Assembly (NCBI GenBank): GCA_002394305.1
Contig: DGTM01000032.1
Span: 1 to 22,552, forward strand
DNA: 22,552 nucleotides
Direction: 5' to 3'
Source of the DNA: Prevotellaceae bacterium UBA4336
GTDB lineage: Bacteria; Bacteroidota; Bacteroidia; Bacteroidales; Bacteroidaceae
The position numbers were made by a program, and so were the translations under genes. The notes under the pieces were generated by a model. That model did no database searches. It was not told where the DNA came from and was given only the letters and a program-made list of their open reading frames with translations. This document shows, one piece after another, positions 7,488 to 16,700 of this stretch. Numbering within the stretch: position 1 is the first letter of the stretch; each line of letters begins with the position of its first letter.

Positions 7488-8285
7488 TTACACCTCAATC
7501 ACCATTCCGTCGTAGGCATAGTGGAAGCCGGCGGGAAGCTTCTCCTCCTCGATGGCATGTAGGCCCACCTGGTGGCTCATGTGGATGAAGTATGTAGGGA
7601 TGTCGCCCAGGCTGCGACTGAAGCCGATGGCATGCTCTACGGTCTGGTGCGTGAGGTGCGGGGTGTGTCGGAGTGCTCCGATGATGAGCAGGCGGATGCC
7701 CTGGAGCAAGGGCAGCGAGGCGGGGCTGAGCTCGGTCATGTCCGTCAGGTAAGCCACGTCGCCGATACGATAGCCCAGGATGGGCAGCTTGCCGTGCATC
7801 ACACCGATTGCCGTCACCAGGAGCGAGCCAATCTGCATCTGGTCGCCTTCCTTTATCTCTTTAAGCTGGAGCTGCGGAATGCCTGGGTAACTGTGGTTTA
7901 TCAGGCAATAAGGCAAGCGTTGCCGCAGGTGTTCGCAGGTGTAGGCGTCGGCATAGAGGGGTAGCTGGCGGTCGAAGGTAAAGGGCCGCAGGTCGTCGAT
8001 GCCGCCCACGTGGTCGTAGTGCTCGTGGGTGATGAGTACGGCATCGAGGGGGTCACACATGCCGATGCGTAGCATCTGTTCGCGAAAATCTGGCCCGCAG
8101 TCGAGCAGGATGCGTGTGTCGGCGCCCCCTGCCGCCTCCGCACATGCCTCGAAGAGTGCCGAAGCCCGCAGCCGTCGGTCGCGGGGATCGCTGCTGGTGC
8201 AGACGTCGCATTGGCATCCGATTTGCGGAACACCGATGCTTGTGCCTGTCCCGAGGAAACGGATTCGTATCTTGTTGCTTAACAT
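7488..8285 (-). CDS. MBL-fold metallo-hydrolase, PhnP-like
   Basis: This 265-residue cytoplasmic protein belongs to the metallo-beta-lactamase superfamily. FLGTGTSIGVPQIGC at the start is followed by CQCDVC, the Cys cluster seen in PhnP-type cyclic phosphodiesterases. LLDCGPDFR leads to the metal site THEHYDHVGGIDDLRPF. Later conserved positions include AYLTDMTE and FIHMSHQVG, which would supply the remaining metal ligands. The family hydrolyses phosphodiesters, and PhnP itself acts on phosphoribosyl cyclic phosphate. No phn genes are nearby, so the true substrate is unknown. The gene starts 16 nt after murB and ends 20 nt before the DUF6055 gene, consistent with one operon. Confidence 0.88.
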   Translation of the reverse strand: MLSNKIRIRFLGTGTSIGVPQIGCQCDVCTSSDPRDRRLRASALFEACAEAAGGADTRILLDCGPDFREQMLRIGMCDPLDAVLITHEHYDHVGGIDDLRPFTFDRQLPLYADAYTCEHLRQRLPYCLINHSYPGIPQLQLKEIKEGDQMQIGSLLVTAIGVMHGKLPILGYRIGDVAYLTDMTELSPASLPLLQGIRLLIIGALRHTPHLTHQTVEHAIGFSRSLGDIPTYFIHMSHQVGLHAIEEEKLPAGFHYAYDGMVIEV

Positions 8286-8301
8286 GAGTCTTATTTTAAT
8301 C

Positions 8302-9354
8302 CTATATGAAGTTCACTTCCGGCTCGAGGCTGATGCCGAAGCGCAAGCCGACATCTTTCCTGATGGCATCGCAGAGCCTTTGGATGTCGCTCCCTGTGGC
8401 TCCGCCTTTGTTGACGAGCACCAGGGCCTGGCGGTCGTGGACGGCTGCCGGACCGAGGCTTCTGCCCTTCCAGCCGGCCTGCTCTATCAGCCAGCCAGCC
8501 GCAAGCTTCACTTTCCCCTCCCCGGCAGGGTAGTGAGGCATCTCGGGCCATTCGGCGAGAAGCCGTTCTGCCACCTCTTTTCCTACAACAGGATTCTTGA
8601 AGAAGCTGCCCGCGTTGCCTTGTTCCTTCGGGTCTGGTAGCTTGGCGCGACGGATGCTGATGATGGCTTGCCGCAGCTGCAAGGCTCCAAGAGCCTGGGG
8701 GCTCTCCCCTTGGGGTGAGTCGGATGCAAGCTGTCCGAGCACATTCCTCAGTCCGCCGTACTGAAGCATGGGGGTGAAGTGCTTGCTGAGACGGAAGGTG
8801 ACGCGGGTGATGGCGTATTTGCCCCAAAGTTCCGACTTGAAGATGCTTTGTCTGTAGCCATAGCCGCACTCGTCGCGCTTCCAGATACGCTCCGAACCGT
8901 CGGAAAGACTGATGCCTTTCACTTCGTGGATTACATCGCAGACCTCCACGCCATAAGCTCCGATGTTCTGTACGGCAGCGGCTCCCACCTGTCCGGGAAT
9001 GAGCGAGAGGTTCTCCATGCCGTACCAGCCGCTGCGGATGGATTGGGCGATGAAGTCGTCGCACACCTCGCCTGCCCCCACTTCCACCAGCACTTCGCTT
9101 GGCGTTTCGCAGAGCAGGCGTATGCCCCGGATGGCCGACCTGAGCACGATGCCGGGATAGTCGCCGAGGAAGAGCAGATTGCTGCCGCAGCCGATGTGCA
9201 GCATGGGCAGGTCGCTGTGGTGCAGATGGATGTCGGAGAGCGCTTCGCGAAGCGATGCCTCCGAGTCGTAGGTCAGCAGCATTCTGGCTTTGGCCTGGAT
9301 GCCGAAGGTGTTGAGCTCCAGGAGCGGAGCATCATAGGTCAGTTCAGTTCTCAT
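8302..9354 (-). CDS. murB: UDP-N-acetylenolpyruvoylglucosamine reductase MurB
   Basis: MurB reduces UDP-GlcNAc-enolpyruvate to UDP-MurNAc with FAD and NADPH, the second committed step of peptidoglycan synthesis, in the cytoplasm. The 350-residue protein shows the N-terminal LNTFGIQAKA, the FAD-binding stretch HIGCGSNLLFLGDYPG and IPGQVGAAAVQNIGAYG. It also has the substrate-loop Tyr in GYGYRQSIFK, the proton-donor Ser250 in NAGSFFKNP and the C-terminal LEPEVNFI with the catalytic Glu. This is the E. coli-like type I form. The start overlaps the end of the upstream lipoprotein gene by 11 nt, indicating coupling. The gene appears complete. Confidence 0.96.
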   Translation of the reverse strand: MRTELTYDAPLLELNTFGIQAKARMLLTYDSEASLREALSDIHLHHSDLPMLHIGCGSNLLFLGDYPGIVLRSAIRGIRLLCETPSEVLVEVGAGEVCDDFIAQSIRSGWYGMENLSLIPGQVGAAAVQNIGAYGVEVCDVIHEVKGISLSDGSERIWKRDECGYGYRQSIFKSELWGKYAITRVTFRLSKHFTPMLQYGGLRNVLGQLASDSPQGESPQALGALQLRQAIISIRRAKLPDPKEQGNAGSFFKNPVVGKEVAERLLAEWPEMPHYPAGEGKVKLAAGWLIEQAGWKGRSLGPAAVHDRQALVLVNKGGATGSDIQRLCDAIRKDVGLRFGISLEPEVNFI

Positions 9355-10222
9355 ATCTTGTCAGTCGCCAAGTCTCTCTCTCGCGGGTGAAGGTGAATAT
9401 CTCCTGCATGCCGTCGGACATTCCGCTTTTGCGCAGGATGACCCTGTTCGGCCCGTAGTGCTGAGCCTTGCGGATGTTCGAGATGATGCCTCCGGGCACT
9501 TCCGAACAGAAGGTCTGCCACTGGTCGGCATGAATGGTGCCGTTGATGCTCTGGTCCTCGTCGTCGGGGTCTTGCAGGGAGATGTGCAAGGGGTTGGCGA
9601 TGGATTGCCGTTGGAAGATGCTGTCGGTGCTGAAGCGTGCATAGAAGTTGAGGAAGTCGCAAAGGTCGTCATCCTGAAACGTCGTCTCGCGAATGGCTGC
9701 CAGCTGCCAGCGACGTTTCTCGCGTTGGAAGAGGAAGTTGCGTATGGTGCCGTCGTTCAGGTTGATGCGCTGGACGCTCACCACCGAGTCGTTCTCCTCT
9801 TCGTTGTTGTCCTCGGCCCGCATCTGCGCCAGATTGCCGTAGAGCGTGGTGAAGTACTCGCCCGAAAGGAAGCTGAACTCAAACTCCGGGTCAAACTGTT
9901 CGAGCATCTCCGTGGGGCGCGAGCTATGTTCCAGTCGCAGGGGATGCTCTGTACGGTCGTGCCGGAGCGAGCGGCTGTGCAGATAGGCAAAGAGGAAGTC
10001 GTTGAAGACACTGTCGACGAGGGAACTCTCGCTTACCTCCAGTCCCATTTCCTCCAGCTCCTCTTCTTCTGTCTCCTGGGCCGACGGCAGGGTGTCGTTC
10101 GCCTCTTCTTCTTCGGAGAATTGGGTAGGGAAGGATGCCTTTCCTCCTCCGCCGCAGCCAGCAAGCAATAGCAGCGCTGCAACCGCAATAGCGAGCTGAA
10201 TAGAGTTACACTTAACGCTCAT
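9344..10222 (-). CDS. DUF4348-like lipoprotein upstream of murB
   Basis: This 292-residue lipoprotein opens MSVKCNSIQLAIAVAALLLL and has the lipobox LLAGC followed by a GGGG linker. An acidic, low-complexity segment follows (EEEEANDTLPSAQETEEEEL). After it comes a folded alpha/beta domain with repeated aromatic positions, such as FNDFLFAYLHSRSLR, WQLAAIRETTF and WQTFCSEVP. The pattern resembles DUF4348 from Bacteroidetes, assigned from memory with moderate certainty; its function is unknown. A longer frame reaches 10252, but the -7 promoter element at 10250-10257 overlaps that codon, so the ATG at 10222 is chosen. It is the first gene of the operon with murB and overlaps it. Confidence 0.75.
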   Translation of the reverse strand: MSVKCNSIQLAIAVAALLLLAGCGGGGKASFPTQFSEEEEANDTLPSAQETEEEELEEMGLEVSESSLVDSVFNDFLFAYLHSRSLRHDRTEHPLRLEHSSRPTEMLEQFDPEFEFSFLSGEYFTTLYGNLAQMRAEDNNEEENDSVVSVQRINLNDGTIRNFLFQREKRRWQLAAIRETTFQDDDLCDFLNFYARFSTDSIFQRQSIANPLHISLQDPDDEDQSINGTIHADQWQTFCSEVPGGIISNIRKAQHYGPNRVILRKSGMSDGMQEIFTFTRERETWRLTRYEN

Positions 10223-10249
10223 TTTGCATCTTAAATCCCAAAATTCGTG

Positions 10250-10257
10250 CAAAGATA
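10250..10257 (-). promoter_or_regulatory. -7 element for the lipoprotein-murB operon
   Basis: On the minus strand the sequence reads TATCTTTG (TAnnTTTG), 28 nt before the ATG at 10222. A start of transcription near 10243 rules out translation from the in-frame codon at 10252. No clear -33 TTTG was found. Confidence 0.65.
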
Positions 10258-10301
10258 CGAATAAATTCGGGAATAAGGATTAAGGATTAGGGATTATTTC
10301 G

Positions 10302-10309
10302 TATTTTTG
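10302..10309 (+). promoter_or_regulatory. -7 element for pheS
   Basis: TATTTTTG matches TAnnTTTG and lies 27 nt before the pheS ATG at 10337. It decides against an earlier in-frame codon at 10307, which is inside the promoter. Just upstream, AAGGATT/AAGGATT/AGGGATT units of 7 nt occupy the -33 region. Confidence 0.65.
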
Positions 10310-10336
10310 CACCCGAAAACGCAACAACACGACAGT

Positions 10337-11359
10337 ATGATAGAGAAAATACAAAGTCTGATGCAGGAAATTGCTAACCTTCAGGCCAAAAATGCCGAGG
10401 AAGCAGAAGCCCTGCGCATCAAGTATCTGAGCAAGAAAGGTGAGATAACACAACTGATGAACGACTTCAGGAGCGTGCCTGCCGAACTGAAGAAAGAGGT
10501 GGGCATGAGAATAAATGAACTGAAGACGCTTGCATACGACAAGATTAACGCCCTGAAGGAGAGTGCCGGAACTGCCGCCAGCAGCGGAGAAACTTCGCAG
10601 GACCTCACCCGCACGCCTTATCCCATTACCCTCGGCTCGCGCCATCCGCTCACGATTGTCAAGAACGAGATTGTCGACATCTTCAGCCGTCTCGGCTTTA
10701 CCCTGGCGGAAGGTCCGGAAGTGGAGGACGACTGGCATGTGTACAGCAGTCTGAACTTTGCCGACGACCATCCAGCCCGCGACATGCAGGACACCTTCTT
10801 CGTCGAGTCGCATCCCGACATCATCCTGCGCTCGCACACCAGCAGCGTCCAGTCGCGTGTGATGGAAAAGAATCAGCCTCCCATCCGCATCCTGTGCCCC
10901 GGCCGCGTCTATCGCAACGAGGCCGTCAGTGCCCGTGCACATTGCTTCTTCCATCAGATAGAGGGCCTCTATATCGACAAGAACGTCAGCTTTACCGACC
11001 TCAAGCAGGTCCTGCTGCTTTTCGCACAGGAGCTGTTCGGCCCCGACACCAAGATACGTCTGCGCCCCAGCTACTTCCCCTTCACGGAGCCGAGTGCCGA
11101 GATGGACGTCAGCTGCACCATCTGCGGCGGCAAGGGCTGCTCCATGTGCAAGGGCTCGGGGTGGCTGGAGATACTGGGCTGCGGAATGGTTGACCCCGCA
11201 GTGCTCGAAGCCAACGGCATCGACAGCAGCGTCTACACCGGCTACGCCTTCGGTATGGGCATAGAGCGCATCACCAACCTGAAGTATCAGGTGAAGGACT
11301 TGCGCATGTTCAGCGAGAACGACGTCCGTTTTCTCGACGAGTTTACAAGTGCAAGGTAG
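10337..11359 (+). CDS. pheS: Phenylalanine-tRNA ligase alpha subunit
   Basis: PheS is the catalytic subunit of the alpha2-beta2 phenylalanyl-tRNA synthetase, which charges tRNA-Phe in the cytoplasm. The 340-residue protein has the N-terminal coiled coil (MIEKIQSLMQEIANLQAKNA and following). LGSRHPLTIVKNEIVDIF then leads into the class II catalytic core. Motif 2 is GRVYRNEAVSARAHCFFHQIE. The TEPSAEMDVSC segment and a Cys cluster (CTICGGKGCSMCKGSGW) are followed by LEILGCGMVDP, and motif 3 is AFGMGIERITNLKY. The Cys cluster is usual in the Bacteroidetes form. pheT is not adjacent, which is common when pheS and pheT are unlinked. The start at 10337 is chosen from the promoter position. Confidence 0.96.
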   Translation: MIEKIQSLMQEIANLQAKNAEEAEALRIKYLSKKGEITQLMNDFRSVPAELKKEVGMRINELKTLAYDKINALKESAGTAASSGETSQDLTRTPYPITLGSRHPLTIVKNEIVDIFSRLGFTLAEGPEVEDDWHVYSSLNFADDHPARDMQDTFFVESHPDIILRSHTSSVQSRVMEKNQPPIRILCPGRVYRNEAVSARAHCFFHQIEGLYIDKNVSFTDLKQVLLLFAQELFGPDTKIRLRPSYFPFTEPSAEMDVSCTICGGKGCSMCKGSGWLEILGCGMVDPAVLEANGIDSSVYTGYAFGMGIERITNLKYQVKDLRMFSENDVRFLDEFTSAR

Positions 11360-11598
11360 CAAGGCTCAGCCTGCCTCTCTTTACACATTATTATATTTAT
11401 GGCAACTGTGTGTTCCCATCGGACATGTGGTTGCCATGAATTGTATTTGCACGTTTGTATGCATCTCTGAGCTTCCATTTCTCCTTAATGCTGTCCTATT
11501 GCACGATTTTTCCACTTTTGTGCAATATTAATTGTGCCGTTACTTGCAATAATGGGAAAAATGACTTAACTTTGCACAAAATTTAATAAAATGTGCAA
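11360..11598. other. Intergenic region with inverted repeat before the acyl-CoA ligase
   Basis: The region is AT-rich with no supported gene. ATTGCAC (11498-11504) and GTGCAAT (11520-11526) form a 7-bp inverted repeat with a 15-nt spacer, upstream of the promoter. It could be an operator or a weak hairpin. No clear terminator for pheS is seen. Confidence 0.45.
11544..11574 (+). promoter_or_regulatory. Promoter of the acyl-CoA ligase gene
   Basis: TTG at 11544-11546 and TAACTTTG at 11567-11574 are separated by 20 nt, close to the Bacteroides -33/-7 pattern. Transcription starting near 11581 would leave a leader of only about 18 nt before the ATG at 11599. Confidence 0.65.
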
Positions 11599-13263
11599 AT
11601 GAACACTTCAGAAGTACCTTCATACAACCAGATGATCCAACAGAGCATTCAGGAACACTGGTTTCTTGACTCGATGTCGGATTACGGACTATTTACCTTC
11701 CAATACAAGGATGTGGCACGCATCATCGAAAAGATGCACATCCTCTTCGAGGAAGCCGATATCAAGCAGGGCGACAAGATAGCCCTCTGCGGACGCAACC
11801 TGAGCCGATGGGGAGCCGCATTCTTCAGCATACTGACCTACGGAGCCGTGGCTGTGCCCATCCTGCACGAGTTCCATCCCTCGCAGGTGCACGACATCGT
11901 CAATCACTCCGAGGCGAAGCTCCTCTTTGTGGGCGACAAGGTCTGGCCCAACCTCAATGCCGACGAGATGCCTGGCCTGCAGGGCATCATCTCCCTGACC
12001 GACTACAGTCTGCTCGTCTGTCACAACGAGAAGCTGGGCTATGCACGCGATAACCTCAACCGCCTCTTTGGCGAGAAGTTCCCCAGCCGCTTCCTGCCCG
12101 AATGCATCAGCTACTACCACGACAGTCCCGACGAGATGGCTGTGCTCAACTACACCAGCGGTACAACCAGCAACTCGAAGGGCGTGATGATTCCCTACCG
12201 TGCCCTGTGGAGCAACTGCGACTTCGCCGTCCACGTCCTCGGTAATGAAATCAAGGCGGGCGACAAGGTGCTCAGCATGCTTCCCATGGCGCACATGTAC
12301 GGCATGGCCTTCGAGTTTACCTTCGAGTTCATGCGTGGCGTGCACGTCAACTTCCTGACCAAGGTGGCTTCGCCGACGGTCCTCATGCGGGCTCTTGCCG
12401 ACGTGAAGCCCGTCATTCTCATCGTCGTTCCCCTCATCATCGAGAAGGTTGTCCGCAAGGCTGTGCTGCCCAGAATCCAAGACCCCAAGGTGCGCGTGCT
12501 GATGAACGTGCCCGTCATTGGCGACCGCATCCGCAAGCGTATATGCGACGGACTTACTCAGGCCCTGGGCGGCAACTTCTACGAGGTCATCATCGGCGGT
12601 GCTGCACTCAATCAGGAGATAGAGCAGCTGCTCCACAGCATTGGCTTCCGCTATACCGTGGGCTATGGTGCCACCGAATGTGCGCCCATCATCACCTACA
12701 ACGACTGGAAGGACCAGATAGTGGGCAGTTGCGGCCGGAACGTCATCCACCAGGAACTGCGCATCGACAGCCCTGACCCCGAACACATCCCCGGCGAGAT
12801 TCTGACGCGCGGACTGAACGTCATGCTCGGCTACTACAAGAACGAGGAGGCCACGAAGGCTGCCATCGATGCCGACGGATGGTACCACACCGGCGACCTG
12901 GGCGTGCTGAACAGACAGGGCAACCTCTTCATCAAAGGCCGAAGCAAGACGATGCTTCTCGGTGCTAACGGGCAGAACATCTATCCCGAAGAGATAGAGG
13001 ACAAGCTGAGCAGCATGACGCTCGTGGGCGAATGCCTCGTCATTCAGAAGGACGAGAAGCTGGTGGGCCTCGTCTATCCCGACCAGGAACAGGTGAAGAA
13101 GCTCGGCCTCTCTCGCGCAGACCTTGAGTCCATCATGGAGCAGAACCGCAAGGACGTCAATCCGAACCTGCCTTCCTACGCCCAGCTGAGCTGCATCAAG
13201 CTCATGGACAACGAGTTCGAGAAGACGCCCAAGAAGAGCATCAAACGCTACCTCTACACCTAA
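11599..13263 (+). CDS. AMP-binding acyl-CoA ligase (long-chain fatty acid type)
   Basis: This 554-residue adenylate-forming enzyme would activate a carboxylic acid, probably a fatty acid, to acyl-AMP and then acyl-CoA at the membrane. The core motifs are all present. The P-loop YTSGTTSNSKG is at about 185-195, GYGATECAP at about 355-363 and YHTGDLG from about 429. The hinge region GRSKTML starts near 447, and GQNIYPEEIE follows. The C-terminal Lys lies in EKTPKKSIKRYLY. The protein resembles the FadD-like AMP-binding proteins of Bacteroidetes, and the substrate chain length is not readable from sequence. A GTG at 11593 is also in frame, but ATG 11599 is preferred. The gene is monocistronic, with its own promoter and a hairpin just after the stop. 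Confidence 0.9.
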   Translation: MNTSEVPSYNQMIQQSIQEHWFLDSMSDYGLFTFQYKDVARIIEKMHILFEEADIKQGDKIALCGRNLSRWGAAFFSILTYGAVAVPILHEFHPSQVHDIVNHSEAKLLFVGDKVWPNLNADEMPGLQGIISLTDYSLLVCHNEKLGYARDNLNRLFGEKFPSRFLPECISYYHDSPDEMAVLNYTSGTTSNSKGVMIPYRALWSNCDFAVHVLGNEIKAGDKVLSMLPMAHMYGMAFEFTFEFMRGVHVNFLTKVASPTVLMRALADVKPVILIVVPLIIEKVVRKAVLPRIQDPKVRVLMNVPVIGDRIRKRICDGLTQALGGNFYEVIIGGAALNQEIEQLLHSIGFRYTVGYGATECAPIITYNDWKDQIVGSCGRNVIHQELRIDSPDPEHIPGEILTRGLNVMLGYYKNEEATKAAIDADGWYHTGDLGVLNRQGNLFIKGRSKTMLLGANGQNIYPEEIEDKLSSMTLVGECLVIQKDEKLVGLVYPDQEQVKKLGLSRADLESIMEQNRKDVNPNLPSYAQLSCIKLMDNEFEKTPKKSIKRYLYT

Positions 13264-13270
13264 CAATCCG

Positions 13271-13292
13271 CAAACGGATGCCTGTCCGTTTG
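13271..13292 (+). terminator. Hairpin directly after the acyl-CoA ligase stop
   Basis: CAAACGGA and TCCGTTTG form a perfect 8-bp stem around the loop TGCCTG, starting 8 nt after the stop codon. No long T-run follows, so it may stabilise the mRNA end or terminate weakly. Confidence 0.6.
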
Positions 13293-13431
13293 TCACGAAT
13301 CAGGCCGTAAAGCTTCCTTTCTGCTATTCCGGTTTTGAACGCGACGCGGAGCGTTTTAGAGAAGAAAACGGCTCGCGAACGGACGGAAAAGGGCGCTTCG
13401 GACCATACGACACGTGTCTCCGGACCACACG

Positions 13432-13473
13432 GCACGGTGTGTTTGCCAACGCAGCACGGTGTGTTTGCCAACG
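13432..13473. repeat. Two-copy 22-nt-period tandem repeat
   Basis: Two identical 20-nt copies, at 13432-13451 and 13454-13473, each start GCACGGTGTG and end TTTGCCAACG. They are separated by 2 nt, giving a 22-nt period. A degenerate third unit beginning GCACGCTCTTG follows at 13476. Confidence 0.85.
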
Positions 13474-13527
13474 ACGCACGCTCTTGTTTGCTTTTTCACG
13501 TGTTCCGGCGGCCCCCAAAAAGCATGA

Positions 13528-13563
13528 AAAAAGCCCGTTTTCTGTGCGAAAAACGGGCTTTTT
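13528..13563. terminator. Bidirectional intrinsic terminator
   Basis: A perfect 14-bp stem with arms 13528-13541 and 13550-13563 has a GCCCG core flanked by an A-run and a T-run on both strands, around an 8-nt loop. It serves the convergent acyl-CoA ligase (plus) and GH2 operon (minus) equally well. Confidence 0.88.
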
Positions 13564-13737
13564 CTGTTTCGTGTCGGGAGTCGCGATTCGTGTCTGTCAC
13601 ATAATCAGCGTGTTACATATTTCTTCGTCGCTCTGGGAATCACGTACCCCCCTACGTGACGTGCATTTCCGCGCCATTCTCAGAGCCTCGGCGAATAGCA
13701 AAATGTAAGCCGATTCGCCGTTTTCGGTCGTGTCGTG

Positions 13738-16700
13738 TCAAGGCACGTCTGCCCCGCGGTACAGAATCTTCTTGCCGTCCACGATGTTGATGCCTTGGCG
13801 AGGGGAACTGAGGCGCTGGGCGGAGAGATTGTAGATGCCGCTCGGAGCCGACTGCTCTGCGACGGGGCGAACCGTTCCTGTCGGGATGGAACGAATGCCT
13901 GTCAGCCCGAGGTCGATGTATTGGCCGCCGCCTTTGTTCGTACATTCGATGGCGACGATGTTGTCTGCGTCGGGCGTCAGGGCGTCCAGGGCTTCCGGGC
14001 TGAAGGTGATGTTCTTGTACGACGTGAGGTAGTCGCCCTCCTGGAAGGCTACGACGCCGTTGAAGTAGACCGTTACGTCCTCGTCGTGATAAATCCTTCC
14101 GGCCAGGGCTTTTATCTGTTCGGGCGTGAAGCCGGTCAGGTCGAGTCGGTGGCGGAGACGTATGACGGAGCTGTTCCAGGACGTGTTGGTGATGCTCCCC
14201 GGCGGGTTGCCGCCGCCGAAGCCGGAGCGTCCGTCCTTCCAGCTCGTGTCGACGTATTCCGGCCTCGTCCACGTGGTGTTGGTGGCAACGCTCGATGCCG
14301 TCTGGTACTTCCACGTCTGAGGCTCCTGCTCGGCCGTCGGCAGGATGACGTATTCCTCGTAGCTGAACGCGTCGAGCAGCCTGCGCAGCTCGTCCGAGGT
14401 GATGACGACGACGGAACTCCCCTCGGCGTCTTCCGGCAGCGAGAACTCGTTCTCATCGCAGGGGTACCACTTGTTTTCGTCCACGTTACCCGTGCGACTC
14501 ATCCTCTGGCCGCTGTCGTCCGTGGCGTTGCTGAGCAGGAACCATCCGGAGCCGTCGAGGGCCGGGAAGGTCTGCGGAGTGCGTGTCTTGGGTATCTGCG
14601 AGCTGAAGATGCGTTGCGGCTCGGTGAAATTGGCCGACGTCTTTATGGTCTGGGCTTGCATCTGGCAGAGGTTGCGGTCGGGATTGTAGAAGATGCCGGT
14701 ATAGGCGTCGCCGGTCTTCTCGATGTGAATGTCGTAGACGGAGTAGGTCGTGGAGTAGAGCGGACGCGGAGTGGTGAAGCGTTTCCAGTCCTTCGTGCTG
14801 GAGAGGTAGACGTTGTTCTTGTCGGCACTCGTGGCACTCCAATAGATATAATATGTCTCGGCTGCTTCGTCGTAGATCCATTCGGGCGACTCTGCCTTGC
14901 TCAGGTCGCTTGTCGAGGGGCGGACCAGGATGTTGCCGTTCTCGCCGACCTGCCAGTTGATGAGGTCCTCGCTCTGCAGGTGGTAGAACCCGGCCTTGCC
15001 GTCTGTCAGGCCAGCCACGAGGTGGAAGACGTCCTTCCCGTCGGTCTGTGTCCGGCGGATGAAGGGGGCACTCATGTCCACATCGGCATAGTCGCCGGAG
15101 ATGATGCCGCGTCCGGCATTGATGGCGGTCCATTTGGCTCCGTCCAGGCTGTAGGCATAGTGCAGGCGCTTGCTTGTCGGCATGGTGTAGGTTAGCAGGT
15201 AGGCCTTTCCGCTGGCGCTCGTGAACTGCGGAGCGGGCGTCCGTGCGGGCATGGGCGATACGTCGAGGTCGGCATTGGGCGTGTAGTGGCGCAGCTTCAG
15301 ACCGCAGTCGATGAACTGGCCGCCCGTGGTCTGCTTGCAATGGATGGCGATGACGTTGTCCGAACCGTCGGTCTTCAGGGCCTGCAGTCCTTCGGGCAGC
15401 AGAGGCCATTGCTCGTATTTGGTGTTGTAGCCGGTCACTTTGGCGGCGAGCACTCCGTTGATGTAGATTTCTGCATCCTCGTCGTGGAAGAGCCAGAGGC
15501 GCAGTTCCTGCAGCTGGCTGGCATCGATGTCGTTGACTTGGAACGAACGCCTGAGCCAGATGTCGCTGCCGGACCATGCCGTGCGTCCGCCACCGCCAAA
15601 GCCGGACTGTCCGCTCCTCCAGGCCGATGCGTCGAAGTCTGTCGTGTACCAGTCAGCAGCGGGCTCGGTGGTCGTGTACTTCCATTGGATGCCGGACTTC
15701 TCGTCGCCGGCTGCCACGATGGTGGTTGCGTCCTTGTAGCGGCTGTTGATGGTGCGCAGAATCTTGGCCTTCATGCCGGCCTGCTGCTCGGGGGAGACCT
15801 TCAGCACCTTGCGGTCGTAGGTCAGGAGGCCGTTGCATTCCTGTTCCACGTCGGTTATCTGCGTGTAGACCGACATCCAGAGGCCCTTCTCATTCTGCAG
15901 TTCTTGCAGGCGGTCCGTGTAGCGGTCGTAGAGATTCGTGTAGGTGCTGGCGTCGTCCACCGTCGTGTAGTTGACGTCGGAGCCTGCCCACATGTGATTC
16001 TCGATGAAGAGGTTGATGCCGCCGAACTCGCCGCACGAAGCCACGCGCTCGTTTACGGGGTTCGTGGCTGCACCCGGGCTGGGGTAGGAGTGGACGTCGA
16101 GGAAGTCGCCCATCTCGACATCTACCCATCCCGTCACGGCATGCACGAAGCGCCCCGGGTCGTGATTGGCTTTCATGACGCCGTTGACGGCCTTCCGCGT
16201 ATGCGCCATGCCGTGCTCGGGGTACTGCCCCCAGCCTTCGTTCCACACAACCCATGCGCCAATGCAGGGATGGTGGCGCGTGGCATCGATGAGGGCCTCG
16301 TTCTCGCGGTAGAAGTTCTCCTTGCCGTACTCGAACGTGCCTATTGCACCGCTTCCGCAGCCCGAAGGCATGTCCTGCCAGACGACGAGGCCGTTGCGGT
16401 CGCACCACTCAAACCAAAGGTCGTTCTCCAGCTTGATGTGCTTGCGCACCATGTTCATGCCGAAGTCCTTTATCGTCTGCAGGTCGAAGACCATCGCTTC
16501 GTACGACGGGGGCGTGAGCAGTCCGTCGGGCCACCAACCCTGGTCCAGGGGACCGTAGAGATAGAGCGGCTTGTTGTTGAGCAGGATGCAGGGATGCCCG
16601 TCGGTCATTCCGCGCGAGAACTTCCGCATGCCGAAGTAGCCGCTGACGTTGTCGGTTTCCTTCGAGCCGTCGCTCAGGGTGATGTCGAGGGCGTAGAGGT

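Larger units (their letters stand above)
13264..13737. other. Convergent intergenic region, no supported gene
   Basis: This 474-nt stretch separates the convergent acyl-CoA ligase and GH2 genes. It contains two hairpin terminators, a 22-nt-period tandem repeat at 13432-13473 and a small palindrome, CACGTA-CCCCCC-TACGTG, at 13641-13658. Short open frames here look random and have no recognisable protein signature. Confidence 0.65.

Noticed and set aside
10223..10252. Ten-residue N-terminal extension of the DUF4348-like lipoprotein
   Set aside because: The extension overlaps the -7 promoter element and would spoil the signal peptide. The ATG at 10222 gives a standard lipoprotein start.
11689..13296. 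Long open frame on the minus strand opposite the acyl-CoA ligase
   Set aside because: It has no recognisable domain and mirrors the codon pattern of the ligase gene in a GC-rich organism. The plus-strand product carries all family motifs.
13432..13473. CRISPR array
   Set aside because: There are only two exact copies, separated by 2 nt. There are no spacers of normal length and no cas genes.
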